A program made the translations under genes and the position numbers. Below the pieces are notes generated by a model. It was not told the origin of the DNA and searched no databases. It saw only the letters and a program-made list of their open reading frames with translations. From Crocinitomicaceae bacterium (GTDB lineage Bacteria > Bacteroidota > Bacteroidia > Flavobacteriales_G > Salibacteraceae), in contig PAVO01000008.1 in NCBI GenBank assembly GCA_002713215.1, positions 1-33,788 of the forward strand: a stretch of 33,788 nt of DNA, written 5' to 3'. Shown here piece after piece: positions 1-9,402 of the stretch. Numbering within the stretch: the stretch's first letter is position 1; each line of letters starts with the position of its first letter.

Positions 1-71
1 CTTCATTATATAAATCAAATCCATAGCTCTTTATTTTTTGAGCTAAAGTCTGATTCAAAAACGTAATCTAT

Positions 72-230
72 TTACGGTTTGCCATATGCTAGGAAATTGA
101 GGGAAAACCCTCATTTTTTGAATTTTAGTGCAGTATTGTTACGGTACGGCTGGAATTGAATTGAAAATATTTTGTTTATCTTGCAAAAAAACAGGCCGAA
201 ATTATTGGAACAAAAACCGTAAGGTACCGT
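72..230. promoter_or_regulatory. Cluster of TTACGGT half-sites upstream of the response regulator
   Basis: The heptamer TTACGGT occurs at 72-78 and 139-145, and its reverse complement ACCGTAA at 216-222. ACGGTAC (141-147) is matched by GTACCGT at 224-230. Several inverted half-sites within 160 bases of a gene start look like an operator array for a dimeric regulator, possibly the downstream response regulator itself. This is inference from pattern only. Nothing else is seen in bases 1-287 apart from this cluster and the palindrome at 98-113. Confidence 0.4.
98..113. promoter_or_regulatory. GAGGG palindrome upstream of the response regulator (operator or short terminator)
   Basis: TGAGGG AAAA CCCTCA is a perfect inverted repeat with 6-base arms, followed by six T residues (114-119). 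It could be an intrinsic terminator for a transcript entering from the left, or an operator. A very similar sequence lies upstream of the eCIS operon (23770-23783). That shared occurrence favours a regulatory role, but the terminator reading is not excluded. Confidence 0.45.
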
Positions 231-287
231 TGTATTGGTGTTGGACAATTTTGGAATTGAATGGTTTAATCTTTAAGAGAAGAGGAA

Positions 288-941
288 ATGATTAAAATAA
301 GTTTAGTTGATGATGAACTTCTATTCCTAAACGGATTGAAAGAAATTTTGTCGAAGCAAGAAGATTTTAAAATTCATAGCAGTTATACCAATTCCATAAA
401 GTTTGTAGAAGACTGGAAGTCTAGCAAACGAAAGCCCGATGTGGTTTTGGTTGATATGAATGTTCCTGAAATCAATGGAATGCAATTGACCCAGTTTATT
501 ATTGATTCTAACCCTGAAGTTAAGGTTATAGGATTGAGCTCTCATTATACTAAAGTGCTGATTTATAATATGCTAAAACTTGGAGCCTCTTCTTACCTAC
601 CTAAAAATGTACCCATTGATCAACTATTGAAAACCATCCGAAGGGTTCATAATGAAGGAATATATTTCGACGATGTTCAACTGAAAAACCTGAATACAAG
701 TTATGATATTAAAGACCAACAAGAATTGTTGTATCATGGATTGTCCACCCGGGAAATTGATGTTTTGCTTCTAATTTGTGACCAATGCACTACCCAGGAA
801 ATAGCTGACAAGCTTTTTATTTCATACAAGACGGTGGAGAGGCACCGTACTAAATTGTTTGAAAAAACACAGGCCAAAAACGTAGTTGGTTTGGTGCTTT
901 TTGCCTTAAAACACAAGTTCGTGGAAAAAGTATTGGTTTAG
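288..941 (+). CDS. NarL/LuxR-family two-component response regulator
   Basis: This 217-residue protein has the standard layout of a receiver domain (about 1-120) followed by a LuxR-type helix-turn-helix (about 150-212). In the receiver, D8 and D9 form the acidic pocket, D56 in LVDMNVP is the expected phosphoacceptor, S84 fits the conserved Ser/Thr position and K106 the conserved lysine, so it should be phosphorylatable. The output domain carries the typical LSTREIDVL and TVERHR segments. No histidine kinase lies next to it in the window; its partner may be to the left or elsewhere. It converges on the eCIS operon with only 15 bases between the stop codons. The upstream palindrome and half-site cluster suggest autoregulation, and the shared palindrome makes it a candidate eCIS regulator (inference). 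An AGAGGAA run just before the ATG supports this start. Confidence 0.93.
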   Translation: MIKISLVDDELLFLNGLKEILSKQEDFKIHSSYTNSIKFVEDWKSSKRKPDVVLVDMNVPEINGMQLTQFIIDSNPEVKVIGLSSHYTKVLIYNMLKLGASSYLPKNVPIDQLLKTIRRVHNEGIYFDDVQLKNLNTSYDIKDQQELLYHGLSTREIDVLLLICDQCTTQEIADKLFISYKTVERHRTKLFEKTQAKNVVGLVLFALKHKFVEKVLV

Positions 942-956
942 TCTATACTTAAACTT

Positions 957-1346
957 TCAACTCACATTAACCGTAACCTGACCTGCTTGAGAAAATGAAA
1001 TAACTCCACCCCAGGTGCAGTTGAGTTTACAGGAATTATCAAGTGCCGGCATTTTGGCAATCATGGTTTTAGAAGCTCCAGGTGCCCATGGAGCAACTGT
1101 AACCGGAATGCATGGCATAGGAGTTAATACGCCAAAGGCTGCAGCCGTAGCCGCCGCAACCATCGGATTGGAGAGAGAGTTACACATGGCAAACGGTAAA
1201 ATATTTACCATGGGTTTATTATCCATTATGTTGGCATCAGGCATATTATTAGTCATAACCCGATTCAATGGGAGCACCATTAATGAACTTGGTGCAGTTC
1301 CAAATGTGCACGACATCATTGCACCCATACATACTTGTTGTGGCAT
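957..1346 (-). CDS. PAAR-like DUF4280 tip protein of the eCIS (Pvc10/Afp10-like)
   Basis: The 129-residue protein begins MPQQVCMGAMMSCTFG, contains a GVLTPMPC segment and ends in TWGGVISFSQAG. This is the pattern of DUF4280 PAAR-like proteins that cap the central spike of contractile injection systems. Cysteines at 6, 13, 55, 79, 106 and 110 could bind a metal or form disulfides at the tip. It is last in the operon, 2 bases after the AAA+ ATPase gene, rather than beside the spike gene as in the Afp numbering. It has no C-terminal extension, so no toxin is fused to the tip. Family assignment is from motif and context. Confidence 0.85.
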   Translation of the reverse strand: MPQQVCMGAMMSCTFGTAPSSLMVLPLNRVMTNNMPDANIMDNKPMVNILPFAMCNSLSNPMVAAATAAAFGVLTPMPCIPVTVAPWAPGASKTMIAKMPALDNSCKLNCTWGGVISFSQAGQVTVNVS

Positions 1347-1348
1347 AG

Positions 1349-2692
1349 TTAAATTGTTTTGTTCGACTTGCTATATTCTTTGCGAATGGCTCTGATAATA
1401 TCGTTTAATTGTACTGTTTTGTTCTGTCTTTTGGCTGCTTCTAAGGCACAATACCTTAGCACGTTAATCATTTCTCCTCCACTTAATTTATAGGTCCGAG
1501 CCAACTCATCAGTATCAATGTTGTTTTGAAGTCCAAAATTGCCGTGGAACAAATTTTTCCAAAGCCTTTTTCGTTCTTCATATCCTGGTTTAGGAAAATG
1601 GACCATACTCTGGAATCTTCTTGCAAAGGCTTCATCAATGTTGCTTTGAATATTGGTTGCCAGAATTACTAATCCGGTAAAGTTTTCGATACGCTGTAAC
1701 AAGTAGGCTACTTCCTGATTGGCATATCGATCGTTTGCTCCCTTTGTTTGAGTTCGTTTTCCAAATAAGGCATCTGCTTCATCAAAAAAGAGTATCCATT
1801 CCTTATTTTCAGCTTCATCGAATAATTGGCCCAGGTTTTTTTCGGTCTCTCCGATGTATTTTGATACAACAAGGGACAAATCAACCCTAAAAACAGGGCG
1901 CTCGGTAACCTTTCCGATTAAAGTTGCTGCAAGCGTTTTACCGGTACCTGGAGGTCCGTAGAATAAAACCCGAAAACCTGGTTTCAAGTTCTTTCGCAAC
2001 TTCCATTCGTCCAAAATGAGCGTACTGTAAATCAACCAATCTTTAACTTCGGTTAAATCATCCAATACGTTGGCATCTACTATCAGATCATTCCAGTCCA
2101 TTTGGGTCGATATTTCCTTAGCAGGAAACTTACTGCTGTATTGAGGGAGTTGTCGAACACCTGTAGTGAAATAACCCAGGTATTCATGGGATAACTGTAA
2201 GGTCTGTTGCAATCCAAACTCCTGTTCCGAATTAAAATCCAGAATTCCTTTTTTATAAAAAATGTGGTTTTTATTAAACTGTTGGAGAAAAATAAAGCGC
2301 TGATTCAAATCGTACCCTCCCAGAATAAAACATGCTGTTTCTATTGTGGGTATAAAACCCGGCTTCATCTGATCCCTATGTCCACCAAATTCGGAATAAG
2401 CAGCATCAATATTTTGATTTTTAATTAAAAAAACATCCAGGCATTGTGGTTTAATGTGTGGAATTATGGCGAGAATGAGAATGATTCTCTCCTCAAAACT
2501 TAGTTGTAAATCTTTTACAAGGCTTGCATAAGGAGAATCATCTTCCAGAAGGTCAGGAGGTGTGTGCTCATAAAATGATTGATATTTACTCTCGTTTTTA
2601 AAATAGATGGTGAGTCCGGTATCAACAACGGTTTCAAACCAGGCAATTTCTCGCTGAATGGTTGAAGCAATATTTATGGTTAGGGTCTCCAT
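1349..2692 (-). CDS. AAA+ ATPase of the eCIS (Pvc15/Afp15-like)
   Basis: The 447-residue protein has an N-terminal domain specific to CIS ATPases (about 1-190) and one C-terminal AAA+ module. Walker A is GPPGTGKT (246-253), Walker B is ILFFDEAD (300-307), and an ARR arginine-finger segment lies near 357-359. Family members act in CIS assembly or maturation, not in sheath recycling as ClpV does. I chose the ATG at 2692 because GGAGG sits a few bases upstream (2693-2701 on the minus strand). An in-frame ATG at 2719 would give 456 residues. Either way the gene overlaps the tape-measure gene (by 13 or 40 bases), which implies translational coupling. The PAAR-like gene follows after 2 bases. Confidence 0.93.
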   Translation of the reverse strand: METLTINIASTIQREIAWFETVVDTGLTIYFKNESKYQSFYEHTPPDLLEDDSPYASLVKDLQLSFEERIILILAIIPHIKPQCLDVFLIKNQNIDAAYSEFGGHRDQMKPGFIPTIETACFILGGYDLNQRFIFLQQFNKNHIFYKKGILDFNSEQEFGLQQTLQLSHEYLGYFTTGVRQLPQYSSKFPAKEISTQMDWNDLIVDANVLDDLTEVKDWLIYSTLILDEWKLRKNLKPGFRVLFYGPPGTGKTLAATLIGKVTERPVFRVDLSLVVSKYIGETEKNLGQLFDEAENKEWILFFDEADALFGKRTQTKGANDRYANQEVAYLLQRIENFTGLVILATNIQSNIDEAFARRFQSMVHFPKPGYEERKRLWKNLFHGNFGLQNNIDTDELARTYKLSGGEMINVLRYCALEAAKRQNKTVQLNDIIRAIRKEYSKSNKTI

Positions 2693-5600
2693 TCCACCTC
2701 CAGCAGTTTTTCCATCCAACTCAATTTAATTTTTTTGATGTTCCACGGAATTTGATCCAGGAGCATGTCATAGGGCTTTTGTTCAATAATCATGAAGAAC
2801 TGCTCGTCCTGTTCCTCTAATTTGGCATCGCGCTGAAGAAATGAGGACCTTAATCCATCGATAGAGGTTCCTTTTAATACGCTCCATTGCTGGGTGACAC
2901 TATACAACAAACTATCGATGGTTTGCTTCTCGCTGGAACTTAGTTTTATTTTTCGTTCTACCGGTGTACCAATTGGAATTCCGCAAAGCAACTTATTGAT
3001 AATCATTGCAGGTTCTTCATTTCCTGATTTTCCTGTTGCAGCATATTCTAAAATATGAGTGGCTTTGTGTTTACTTTCTTCGGTTATAAAGATTCCTCCA
3101 GTAGTAAGTCCGCATTTTTCAAATAACATACCTAGAAATGGAGCCAGTAGAATTAGTCCTGCGTTATTGGTAAACATTGGGTTAAGTAATTCACGATCTT
3201 CTTCTTCTCCTAATTTTTTATAGGGTTTGTCTTCTTCCAATTCCTGCTTTACATAAATTGGATCTATGGAAGTGACATCGTTGGATTGTTTTTTGGCTCT
3301 GGGAAATTTAGCTTCCTTCTTCATTCGTGCATGGATCGAATTTAGAATTTTTGTGGTCGGTTCATTAGGATCTTTATTACTTACAACTTGATGCTCATTC
3401 ATTTTAAGTGAAACATCAAGGGCCTTTTTTTGTCCCAGTGTATTTACCAAAATATGGTATAGTAATTCAGCCCAGTTTGTTTCATTCCAGAGTTCAATTC
3501 CCCCTGTTCCAATTTTAAGGAGAGTTAGTTTTAGAAACATTCCGTTGATTAAGTCAAATTCCTGAACAGATATAATTTTAATGCTCTCAATTAGTTTGAG
3601 GGATGCAGTAAACAACAGTTGTTGCTCACTATTTAGTTGATTTTTGACTAAACCAATCGTCTCTTTTGGTTTTAACTGGCTCAACAAAAGTTGCCTGAAT
3701 TCAGGTACGGCTAACCAGGAAATAAACTGTTCGGAAGCATGTTTTTGCAGGTATTCAAGTTGCAAGTGAATGGGATCACTTAGTATTTGCTTGTTTTTCG
3801 AGTGTTTCTCATAATAATTCGAAAGCCATTTCTCCAGGGATCCTGACTTACCTTCCTGTTTACGTTCTTCAACCAAAGTTGGAAAAAGCTCATTTCGCAG
3901 GTTTTCATATTCTTTTTTTAAGCCTGGCTTTTCAGAATTTTGTTCCAATTGAACCAAAAGGTTGTAAAATAAAATACTGGTTTTATCGGACATTGCTTCG
4001 CTCGTATTGCGAAGCCAGCTTTTTATCAACTCGAGCAGTTGTACGCCAGTGGTCTTTTTCTTTTGAATTAACAAATGAAATACCTGATCCTGAAGATTAC
4101 GGTATTCTTTTTCTTGAATTATTCCAACTGGAATCAACTGGCCTTCAATCAGTTTGTATATATCGAACACAATCGAATTCGATGTACTTGCTCCAAGTAA
4201 ATCGGCTAATTTTCCGTTAACAAACAAGGTTTTCCAAATAACCTTTTGATTGTCATGATTCAACCAATCCCCTGAAAACTCGCTTGACCTGATTTGATCC
4301 AACAACTTTTTTTTATTGGATTCCAGTTTCCATAACGAAGCAAAATCAGTGTTGAATTTTGCCTGGGAGTAGTTTTCAATCCACCAGGGATATACTCCTT
4401 TAAGAATTATAAAACTGACAATTTCATATTTGGATAATTGACTGTCTCGTAATTTTTTGTTGTGCTGGAAAGATTTGTAGTAGTAGGAAGATTTTAGGAT
4501 CTTCAATTTGGAGTGTGCTTCACGATCGAAAGGTTTAATAGCAGAGTATTCTAGCAATGAAGTAAAAAGCAACTCGAATTCCAGGTGATATTGCCTGCTC
4601 GTTTTTTGGATTAATTCCATAACCAGAACATTCCAGTTGGCAACGGTTGTCTGCTGACTCAAAATAGAAGAAACCTCTTTAAAAAGCTGTTTTAGGATGA
4701 GTGGATTTACGTTCTCCAGGGTTTTTCGGGAAACACCGTTTGCTGAAGGGGTATCGGTTTCTTCCGAATCTTTGAATTGCACTGATTCTAAAAACTCCAG
4801 CAGGCGCATTCCAGAAAAATCCTGATTTATTTGCTGCTTAACGATCGTAAGAAATTCTTCCATATTGGTATCGGTTTGAGTCAGCCAATCGGGTAGTTGC
4901 CGGCTTATCCAGTGATACCACATTTCTATTTCATTGTTCTTTGTAAACTTCAACAACTCATTGGAAATTTTGCTCCAATGATCAATTGATTCTTTCGGTT
5001 CATCGGTATCGATAATCTCATTTTTTCTAAGGTACTTTTCAATTCCTTTTTTATGAGAAGCAGGAATAAATTCTTTTACCGCTATTATAATTTGAGTGAT
5101 TAACTCCGCATCAAAATGAGCTATCAGGTACTTAATGAGTAACATGTTGTTATCGATACCCGAGTAAGACTTGCCCCGGTATGCGCTTAAAACCAGCCTT
5201 CCGCGGGATTCAAAAAAATGTTTCCAACTGCTTTTAAGTTTATTGTCGAGGTGATCCTTATAAATCTCAACAGCATCAAATAAACTCAAATTGTCGGTAA
5301 TAAAAGGAACATTGACAAACTCGGCCAGTTCATTAAGTGATTGGTCATTTAACAGGGAAATAAACCTCATCTTTTGGGATAGATGATTCATCCATTTCAG
5401 GATATAAATGCCTGTGCTGGCAGCATTTGTTCTCAGAATCCAAAGCAATTGATGATTAAAATCAGTCGATGAACCGGGAAGGTTCTCATGGGAGAAAGTT
5501 CCGTTTTCTAAATAGAAGTCAACTTGTTTTAAGAAGTCAATTACCGGAGGTTCGGATCTGGTACGGGAAGACTTTCTTTTTTTTGCATCGGCTTTTTCCT

Positions 5601-6468
5601 GGTCGGCAGTGAGGTCCCGAATCACTTTTCTAAATTCCAGGTCATTGGTCAGTTTTTCTTCGGATTCCACCCCCTGAGATATTAGGTTTAATAAGACTTT
5701 GTACGTTAAATTGTACTTTTCTGCAACTCGAGCAATGAGGTAATGCAAAAAGTTCTTTTTGCCGTAGTAACTGTTTGAGTCCACAAACAAATAGGCCAGA
5801 ATAACTTCCCAAATTGCGTTTCTAAAGGAAGTAAAACTTGTATTTACCGTACGCTCTTTTTGCTGCCTTTCCAGCATGTTCTTCTTATAGGTAACGATAT
5901 ATAAGGCATCGTTTTTAGCTACTGTATGTACAATGTTCTCCAGGGATTTTTCATCCAGCTGAAGAACCATTCTCTTTCTAACAATTTCCTTTTTACCGTA
6001 ACGATGTAGAACCTGAACCAATTCTTTGCTGTTTTCTTTTATCAATTCAGTTAGCAGGTTGGATGGAGATAAGGTAGGCTTTGAATCCCATTTGAAATAA
6101 CCGTGTTCCAGGAAATGGGCAAACTGCTCTAATTTATGGTCCCTTAGCAAGATTCGTTTGCCGGTTCTTAGGTTGCCATTTTCCTGAATTGCAAAAGCAA
6201 AAAAATTGTGTAATTCTTCTTCAATACGGTAGAGAACATTGTTTTCGAAATTTGATTTGGCCAATGTACCAAGGTCCAGCTCCACGTCATTGAATTGATA
6301 TATACTGTCCTTATCGTCGTAGTGGTCCATGACTTTTTCCAGCAATGAATTTACCTTGGATTCCTGGAGAAGACTTATGGTGGATTGCATAGAACGGGCT
6401 TCCTTCTCATCATCCAAAACGATCTGGTATTTGTAGCTTCTAATGATATGTCCGGTTTCTTCTTCCAA
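2680..6468 (-). CDS. CIS tape-measure protein (Pvc14/Afp14-like)
   Basis: This 1262-residue, charged and mostly helical-looking protein begins MEEETGHIIRSYKYQIVLDD and carries the conserved C-terminal stretch NNAGLILLAPFLGMLFEKCGL near residues 1099-1119. Both resemble the CIS tape-measure family found between the baseplate genes and the AAA+ ATPase. The role is to fix tube length during assembly. If fully helical at 1.5 angstrom per residue it could span at most about 190 nm; this is arithmetic, not a measured particle length. Its position (13 bases after the Pvc12-like gene, overlapping the ATPase gene) matches other eCIS loci. It has no signal peptide or obvious membrane segment. Confidence 0.85.
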   Translation of the reverse strand: MEEETGHIIRSYKYQIVLDDEKEARSMQSTISLLQESKVNSLLEKVMDHYDDKDSIYQFNDVELDLGTLAKSNFENNVLYRIEEELHNFFAFAIQENGNLRTGKRILLRDHKLEQFAHFLEHGYFKWDSKPTLSPSNLLTELIKENSKELVQVLHRYGKKEIVRKRMVLQLDEKSLENIVHTVAKNDALYIVTYKKNMLERQQKERTVNTSFTSFRNAIWEVILAYLFVDSNSYYGKKNFLHYLIARVAEKYNLTYKVLLNLISQGVESEEKLTNDLEFRKVIRDLTADQEKADAKKRKSSRTRSEPPVIDFLKQVDFYLENGTFSHENLPGSSTDFNHQLLWILRTNAASTGIYILKWMNHLSQKMRFISLLNDQSLNELAEFVNVPFITDNLSLFDAVEIYKDHLDNKLKSSWKHFFESRGRLVLSAYRGKSYSGIDNNMLLIKYLIAHFDAELITQIIIAVKEFIPASHKKGIEKYLRKNEIIDTDEPKESIDHWSKISNELLKFTKNNEIEMWYHWISRQLPDWLTQTDTNMEEFLTIVKQQINQDFSGMRLLEFLESVQFKDSEETDTPSANGVSRKTLENVNPLILKQLFKEVSSILSQQTTVANWNVLVMELIQKTSRQYHLEFELLFTSLLEYSAIKPFDREAHSKLKILKSSYYYKSFQHNKKLRDSQLSKYEIVSFIILKGVYPWWIENYSQAKFNTDFASLWKLESNKKKLLDQIRSSEFSGDWLNHDNQKVIWKTLFVNGKLADLLGASTSNSIVFDIYKLIEGQLIPVGIIQEKEYRNLQDQVFHLLIQKKKTTGVQLLELIKSWLRNTSEAMSDKTSILFYNLLVQLEQNSEKPGLKKEYENLRNELFPTLVEERKQEGKSGSLEKWLSNYYEKHSKNKQILSDPIHLQLEYLQKHASEQFISWLAVPEFRQLLLSQLKPKETIGLVKNQLNSEQQLLFTASLKLIESIKIISVQEFDLINGMFLKLTLLKIGTGGIELWNETNWAELLYHILVNTLGQKKALDVSLKMNEHQVVSNKDPNEPTTKILNSIHARMKKEAKFPRAKKQSNDVTSIDPIYVKQELEEDKPYKKLGEEEDRELLNPMFTNNAGLILLAPFLGMLFEKCGLTTGGIFITEESKHKATHILEYAATGKSGNEEPAMIINKLLCGIPIGTPVERKIKLSSSEKQTIDSLLYSVTQQWSVLKGTSIDGLRSSFLQRDAKLEEQDEQFFMIIEQKPYDMLLDQIPWNIKKIKLSWMEKLLEVEWRP

Positions 6469-6481
6469 TTATATTAAGAGT

Positions 6482-9400
6482 CTAAGATTGACTTCTATAC
6501 TGTAATATTTTTGAAATAATTTCAAAAGCAAAATTCATTTGCTCCTCAGCTAAATCGTTGTTGGTTACCAAACCAATCCAATTGTAAAAGATGTCCTCAA
6601 ATGCTTTCATTTCATCCAAATCAATCCAGAAAGATTCGAAGGCCAGGTGCGCTGGGGCCTGTTCATAAACTATATGATCGAATTTTGCTTTAAAGTTTGG
6701 GTTCTGAAACCGCGTGGGCCAGGAGGGGAGTACAAAGCTCATTTGATAGGAAAAAAAAGTTTCCTCGACTTTTTTGTCTTTACCGTAATGAGCATAGTAG
6801 TGCACATTTGAATTTACTTTTTCAAAATCGATACAAGTAAGTTGATCCACCAATACCTTAATATCATCATCAGCACTTTGCTTGTCGGAATAGATTTTTG
6901 TGCTTACCGCAAGTTGTTTACTTGAATCGGAGAAGATTTGAATGACAAACTTTTCGCCGATGGTTACCACCTTGAATTGATTTCTTTTAAATTGGGCTAA
7001 GTTTTTTAATAGAAAATGAACATCGGCATTTCTGTTTCCATTGGATTTAAGCTGTATTTGTTCAAATTCCAGGCCGGCATGATCTTCCAATGGAATAGAG
7101 AATGTGAACCCATAACTATTTGAATGATAGGGTGGAGTTAAAAGAATGTGTTCAATTAGGTAAACACCTTCACTTCTATCGCTTAAGTCGGTCAAGTAGT
7201 TAACTGCAACGTCGATGGCTTTATTTGCTTCCGATTTAGTGTCGACCACGTGAACCACGCTTGTGTTGTTGTTGTCTTTAGTAAGGAGTATGTAGAATTT
7301 GTTTTTTTTATTACTATCGGTTTGCTTAATGGTATAGTTTTCTTTAATTGCTCCGTTTCTTAAAACATCTTTTAAAATGTTGGAAGAGTTTCCTACGTAA
7401 TAATATGCATCCTGAAGGTTCTCAACCTTTTCATCTATTATTACAATGTCTTCTGCTGCAATAAGGTTTAACTCGTCCTTTCCAATGGTAATATCCAGTT
7501 TTTCACCAAGATCTTCCCACCCTCTTTTTTTGGTGTAAATCTTAATTCCTGAATTTGTGATTACTTTGGATAAGGACCTGATATTGTAATTGTTAATTCC
7601 CAGCAAAATGGCTGTTTTTTTAATAATACCAGGGATCAGGTTGCCGTTGCTGTCCTCTACTTCGGAGTCGTCATTTAAATTAACTACCTGCTTGTAGTCA
7701 AATGCTTTAGCCCGGTTGTAGCTCAGGTTGCCATAGTTTGAGATTAGCCGTCTTTTCCAACTCAACAAATTCTGATCGAAGAGTTCTTCCGTTTGGTTTG
7801 TCCCAAAACACTTCTCATTAATTTTTCGCAATGCGTAAGTTGGAAACTGTTCACTAAATCGTGCAAGCAGGTTATCAGCAACCTGGTTTAGCCGATCAAT
7901 AGCATCATTGTCAAATTGCCCATTCAACTTATTAAAAACCGATCTCCATTTCTGTTGGGCCGTTTTTTCTTCTTCCAGGTCGTTTTCCTTTATGAGTTGT
8001 ACCAAATCTGGTAAGTCTTCTAACTCCTGGTAGAAATAGGAATTCATTTCTTCATCACTCACATTATACAGCTTGTATATATTACTGAGCTGCGCCAGAA
8101 AATTGGTCATTACCTGATCAAATGGCATTAGATAGGCCTTAAGTTGATTGGCTTGGGCGTACCTTCTTTTTGGAAGTCCGGTCTGTAAACCGAATTTTCC
8201 GATTCCATAAATAAGAGGAAACTGTTCCCTTAAAGAGTAATAAGAATCAACATGCTGGGAATTCCCGGTTGGAATTTCGACAAGATTAAAGGATTGTGAA
8301 ACAGATTTAAAACTCCCATAATTCATCGCTTGTATATATGCCAGGCGTTTTTGAACCTTTCCTAAATCCGGTTGAAAGTTAACACCGGCGTTTTTGAAAA
8401 TGATTTTATCACTGGTTGTGGGAAAAACCAAAGAAGGAGAGCTTTTTTTGGGAATAGGAAACTGATCGACTTCAATGGATTCAAAGGCTTTCATGTCTTG
8501 ACTTTCATCCATGTAAGCGATTTCAAATTTGTCAACACTGACAACCCCTGGAACTTTGGCAATTATCTTGATTAAATCCGTTGGGACGATATAGACTAAA
8601 CTACCCTTTAGTTCACTATTTTTAATAAATCCGTTTTCCAGTCTTGGGCCGTTGAATATGGTATTGATGTTTTCGTCATCCTCCTGCCTTTCCCAAAGGG
8701 ATGTAAATCGTACTTCCGGCGTAAGGTGTTCGTTGATATTAAAAAAGAGATTGGCGTATACTTCTTCACCGTTAACATCCTTGTCTAGGGTTAAAGAAAG
8801 GGTTAGGTCCAGTAAAAACGGCTTATAAATCTGGATACTATAAAGGTCTTCGCAAAGATTCCGGTGTGCATGAAATAACTCAGCAATTTGTTTCTTGATT
8901 TTATTTTCCTCTGTGAGCCTGTCGACCGGATCAGATGCATAGCGATACATTTCTACAAAAACCCGATACAGTCCTTTTAAGTTGTTTTGATGTTTGGTGT
9001 TAGAGGCAGACTGGTTTGCACCTCCCTGGGGATGCAGCCATACGTTTTTCACATTGGAGATTTGGTCAATAAATAGTTTTCTAAAGTCTTCAATGCTAAT
9101 TGGGTTTGTGGTTAGAATATCAGAGGGAATAAAGAAACCATTATCACCGGATTTTAACTGCTTTTTTTTAGACTCGGTTAGTAGGTCAATAATTGGAATT
9201 TCAGTTTTGTTTGATAATTCGGTAAGTGTATAGGAGAGGTTTTCCAATATGGTAACCCCTGGATCATGCTCGTTGAAATCGGTCCACTGGGTGCTTGAAA
9301 GTTCCTGGAGCAATTCAATCCCCTCAAGGTAGAACTGCTGGTACTGTCCGGAGCCTTTTTCTTTTTTAGGTATAAATCCCTGATCAAATTCTTCGGGCAT
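6482..9400 (-). CDS. Large eCIS baseplate protein (Pvc12/Afp12-like)
   Basis: The 972-residue protein has the N-terminal segment QWTDFNEHDPGVTILENLSY (about 37-56), a recognisable signature of this family, and a C-terminal segment YEQAPAHLAFESFWID (about 926-941) typical of eCIS and phage gpI/gp6-type wedge proteins. It should form baseplate wedges with the J-like protein encoded at 10225-13869. The middle part (about 300-850) has no motif I can name and may hold expansion domains. In AlgoCIS of Algoriphagus, enlarged baseplate proteins form a cage around the spike, and the size here would fit that. The next gene, the fibre-like gene, ends 2 bases upstream of this start. Confidence 0.82.
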   Translation of the reverse strand: MPEEFDQGFIPKKEKGSGQYQQFYLEGIELLQELSSTQWTDFNEHDPGVTILENLSYTLTELSNKTEIPIIDLLTESKKKQLKSGDNGFFIPSDILTTNPISIEDFRKLFIDQISNVKNVWLHPQGGANQSASNTKHQNNLKGLYRVFVEMYRYASDPVDRLTEENKIKKQIAELFHAHRNLCEDLYSIQIYKPFLLDLTLSLTLDKDVNGEEVYANLFFNINEHLTPEVRFTSLWERQEDDENINTIFNGPRLENGFIKNSELKGSLVYIVPTDLIKIIAKVPGVVSVDKFEIAYMDESQDMKAFESIEVDQFPIPKKSSPSLVFPTTSDKIIFKNAGVNFQPDLGKVQKRLAYIQAMNYGSFKSVSQSFNLVEIPTGNSQHVDSYYSLREQFPLIYGIGKFGLQTGLPKRRYAQANQLKAYLMPFDQVMTNFLAQLSNIYKLYNVSDEEMNSYFYQELEDLPDLVQLIKENDLEEEKTAQQKWRSVFNKLNGQFDNDAIDRLNQVADNLLARFSEQFPTYALRKINEKCFGTNQTEELFDQNLLSWKRRLISNYGNLSYNRAKAFDYKQVVNLNDDSEVEDSNGNLIPGIIKKTAILLGINNYNIRSLSKVITNSGIKIYTKKRGWEDLGEKLDITIGKDELNLIAAEDIVIIDEKVENLQDAYYYVGNSSNILKDVLRNGAIKENYTIKQTDSNKKNKFYILLTKDNNNTSVVHVVDTKSEANKAIDVAVNYLTDLSDRSEGVYLIEHILLTPPYHSNSYGFTFSIPLEDHAGLEFEQIQLKSNGNRNADVHFLLKNLAQFKRNQFKVVTIGEKFVIQIFSDSSKQLAVSTKIYSDKQSADDDIKVLVDQLTCIDFEKVNSNVHYYAHYGKDKKVEETFFSYQMSFVLPSWPTRFQNPNFKAKFDHIVYEQAPAHLAFESFWIDLDEMKAFEDIFYNWIGLVTNNDLAEEQMNFAFEIISKILQYRSQS

Positions 9401-9402
9401 GA

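Noticed and set aside
1015-1395. Plus-strand frame opposite the PAAR-like gene
   Set aside because: It is antisense to a gene with a clear family signature and has no domain of its own.
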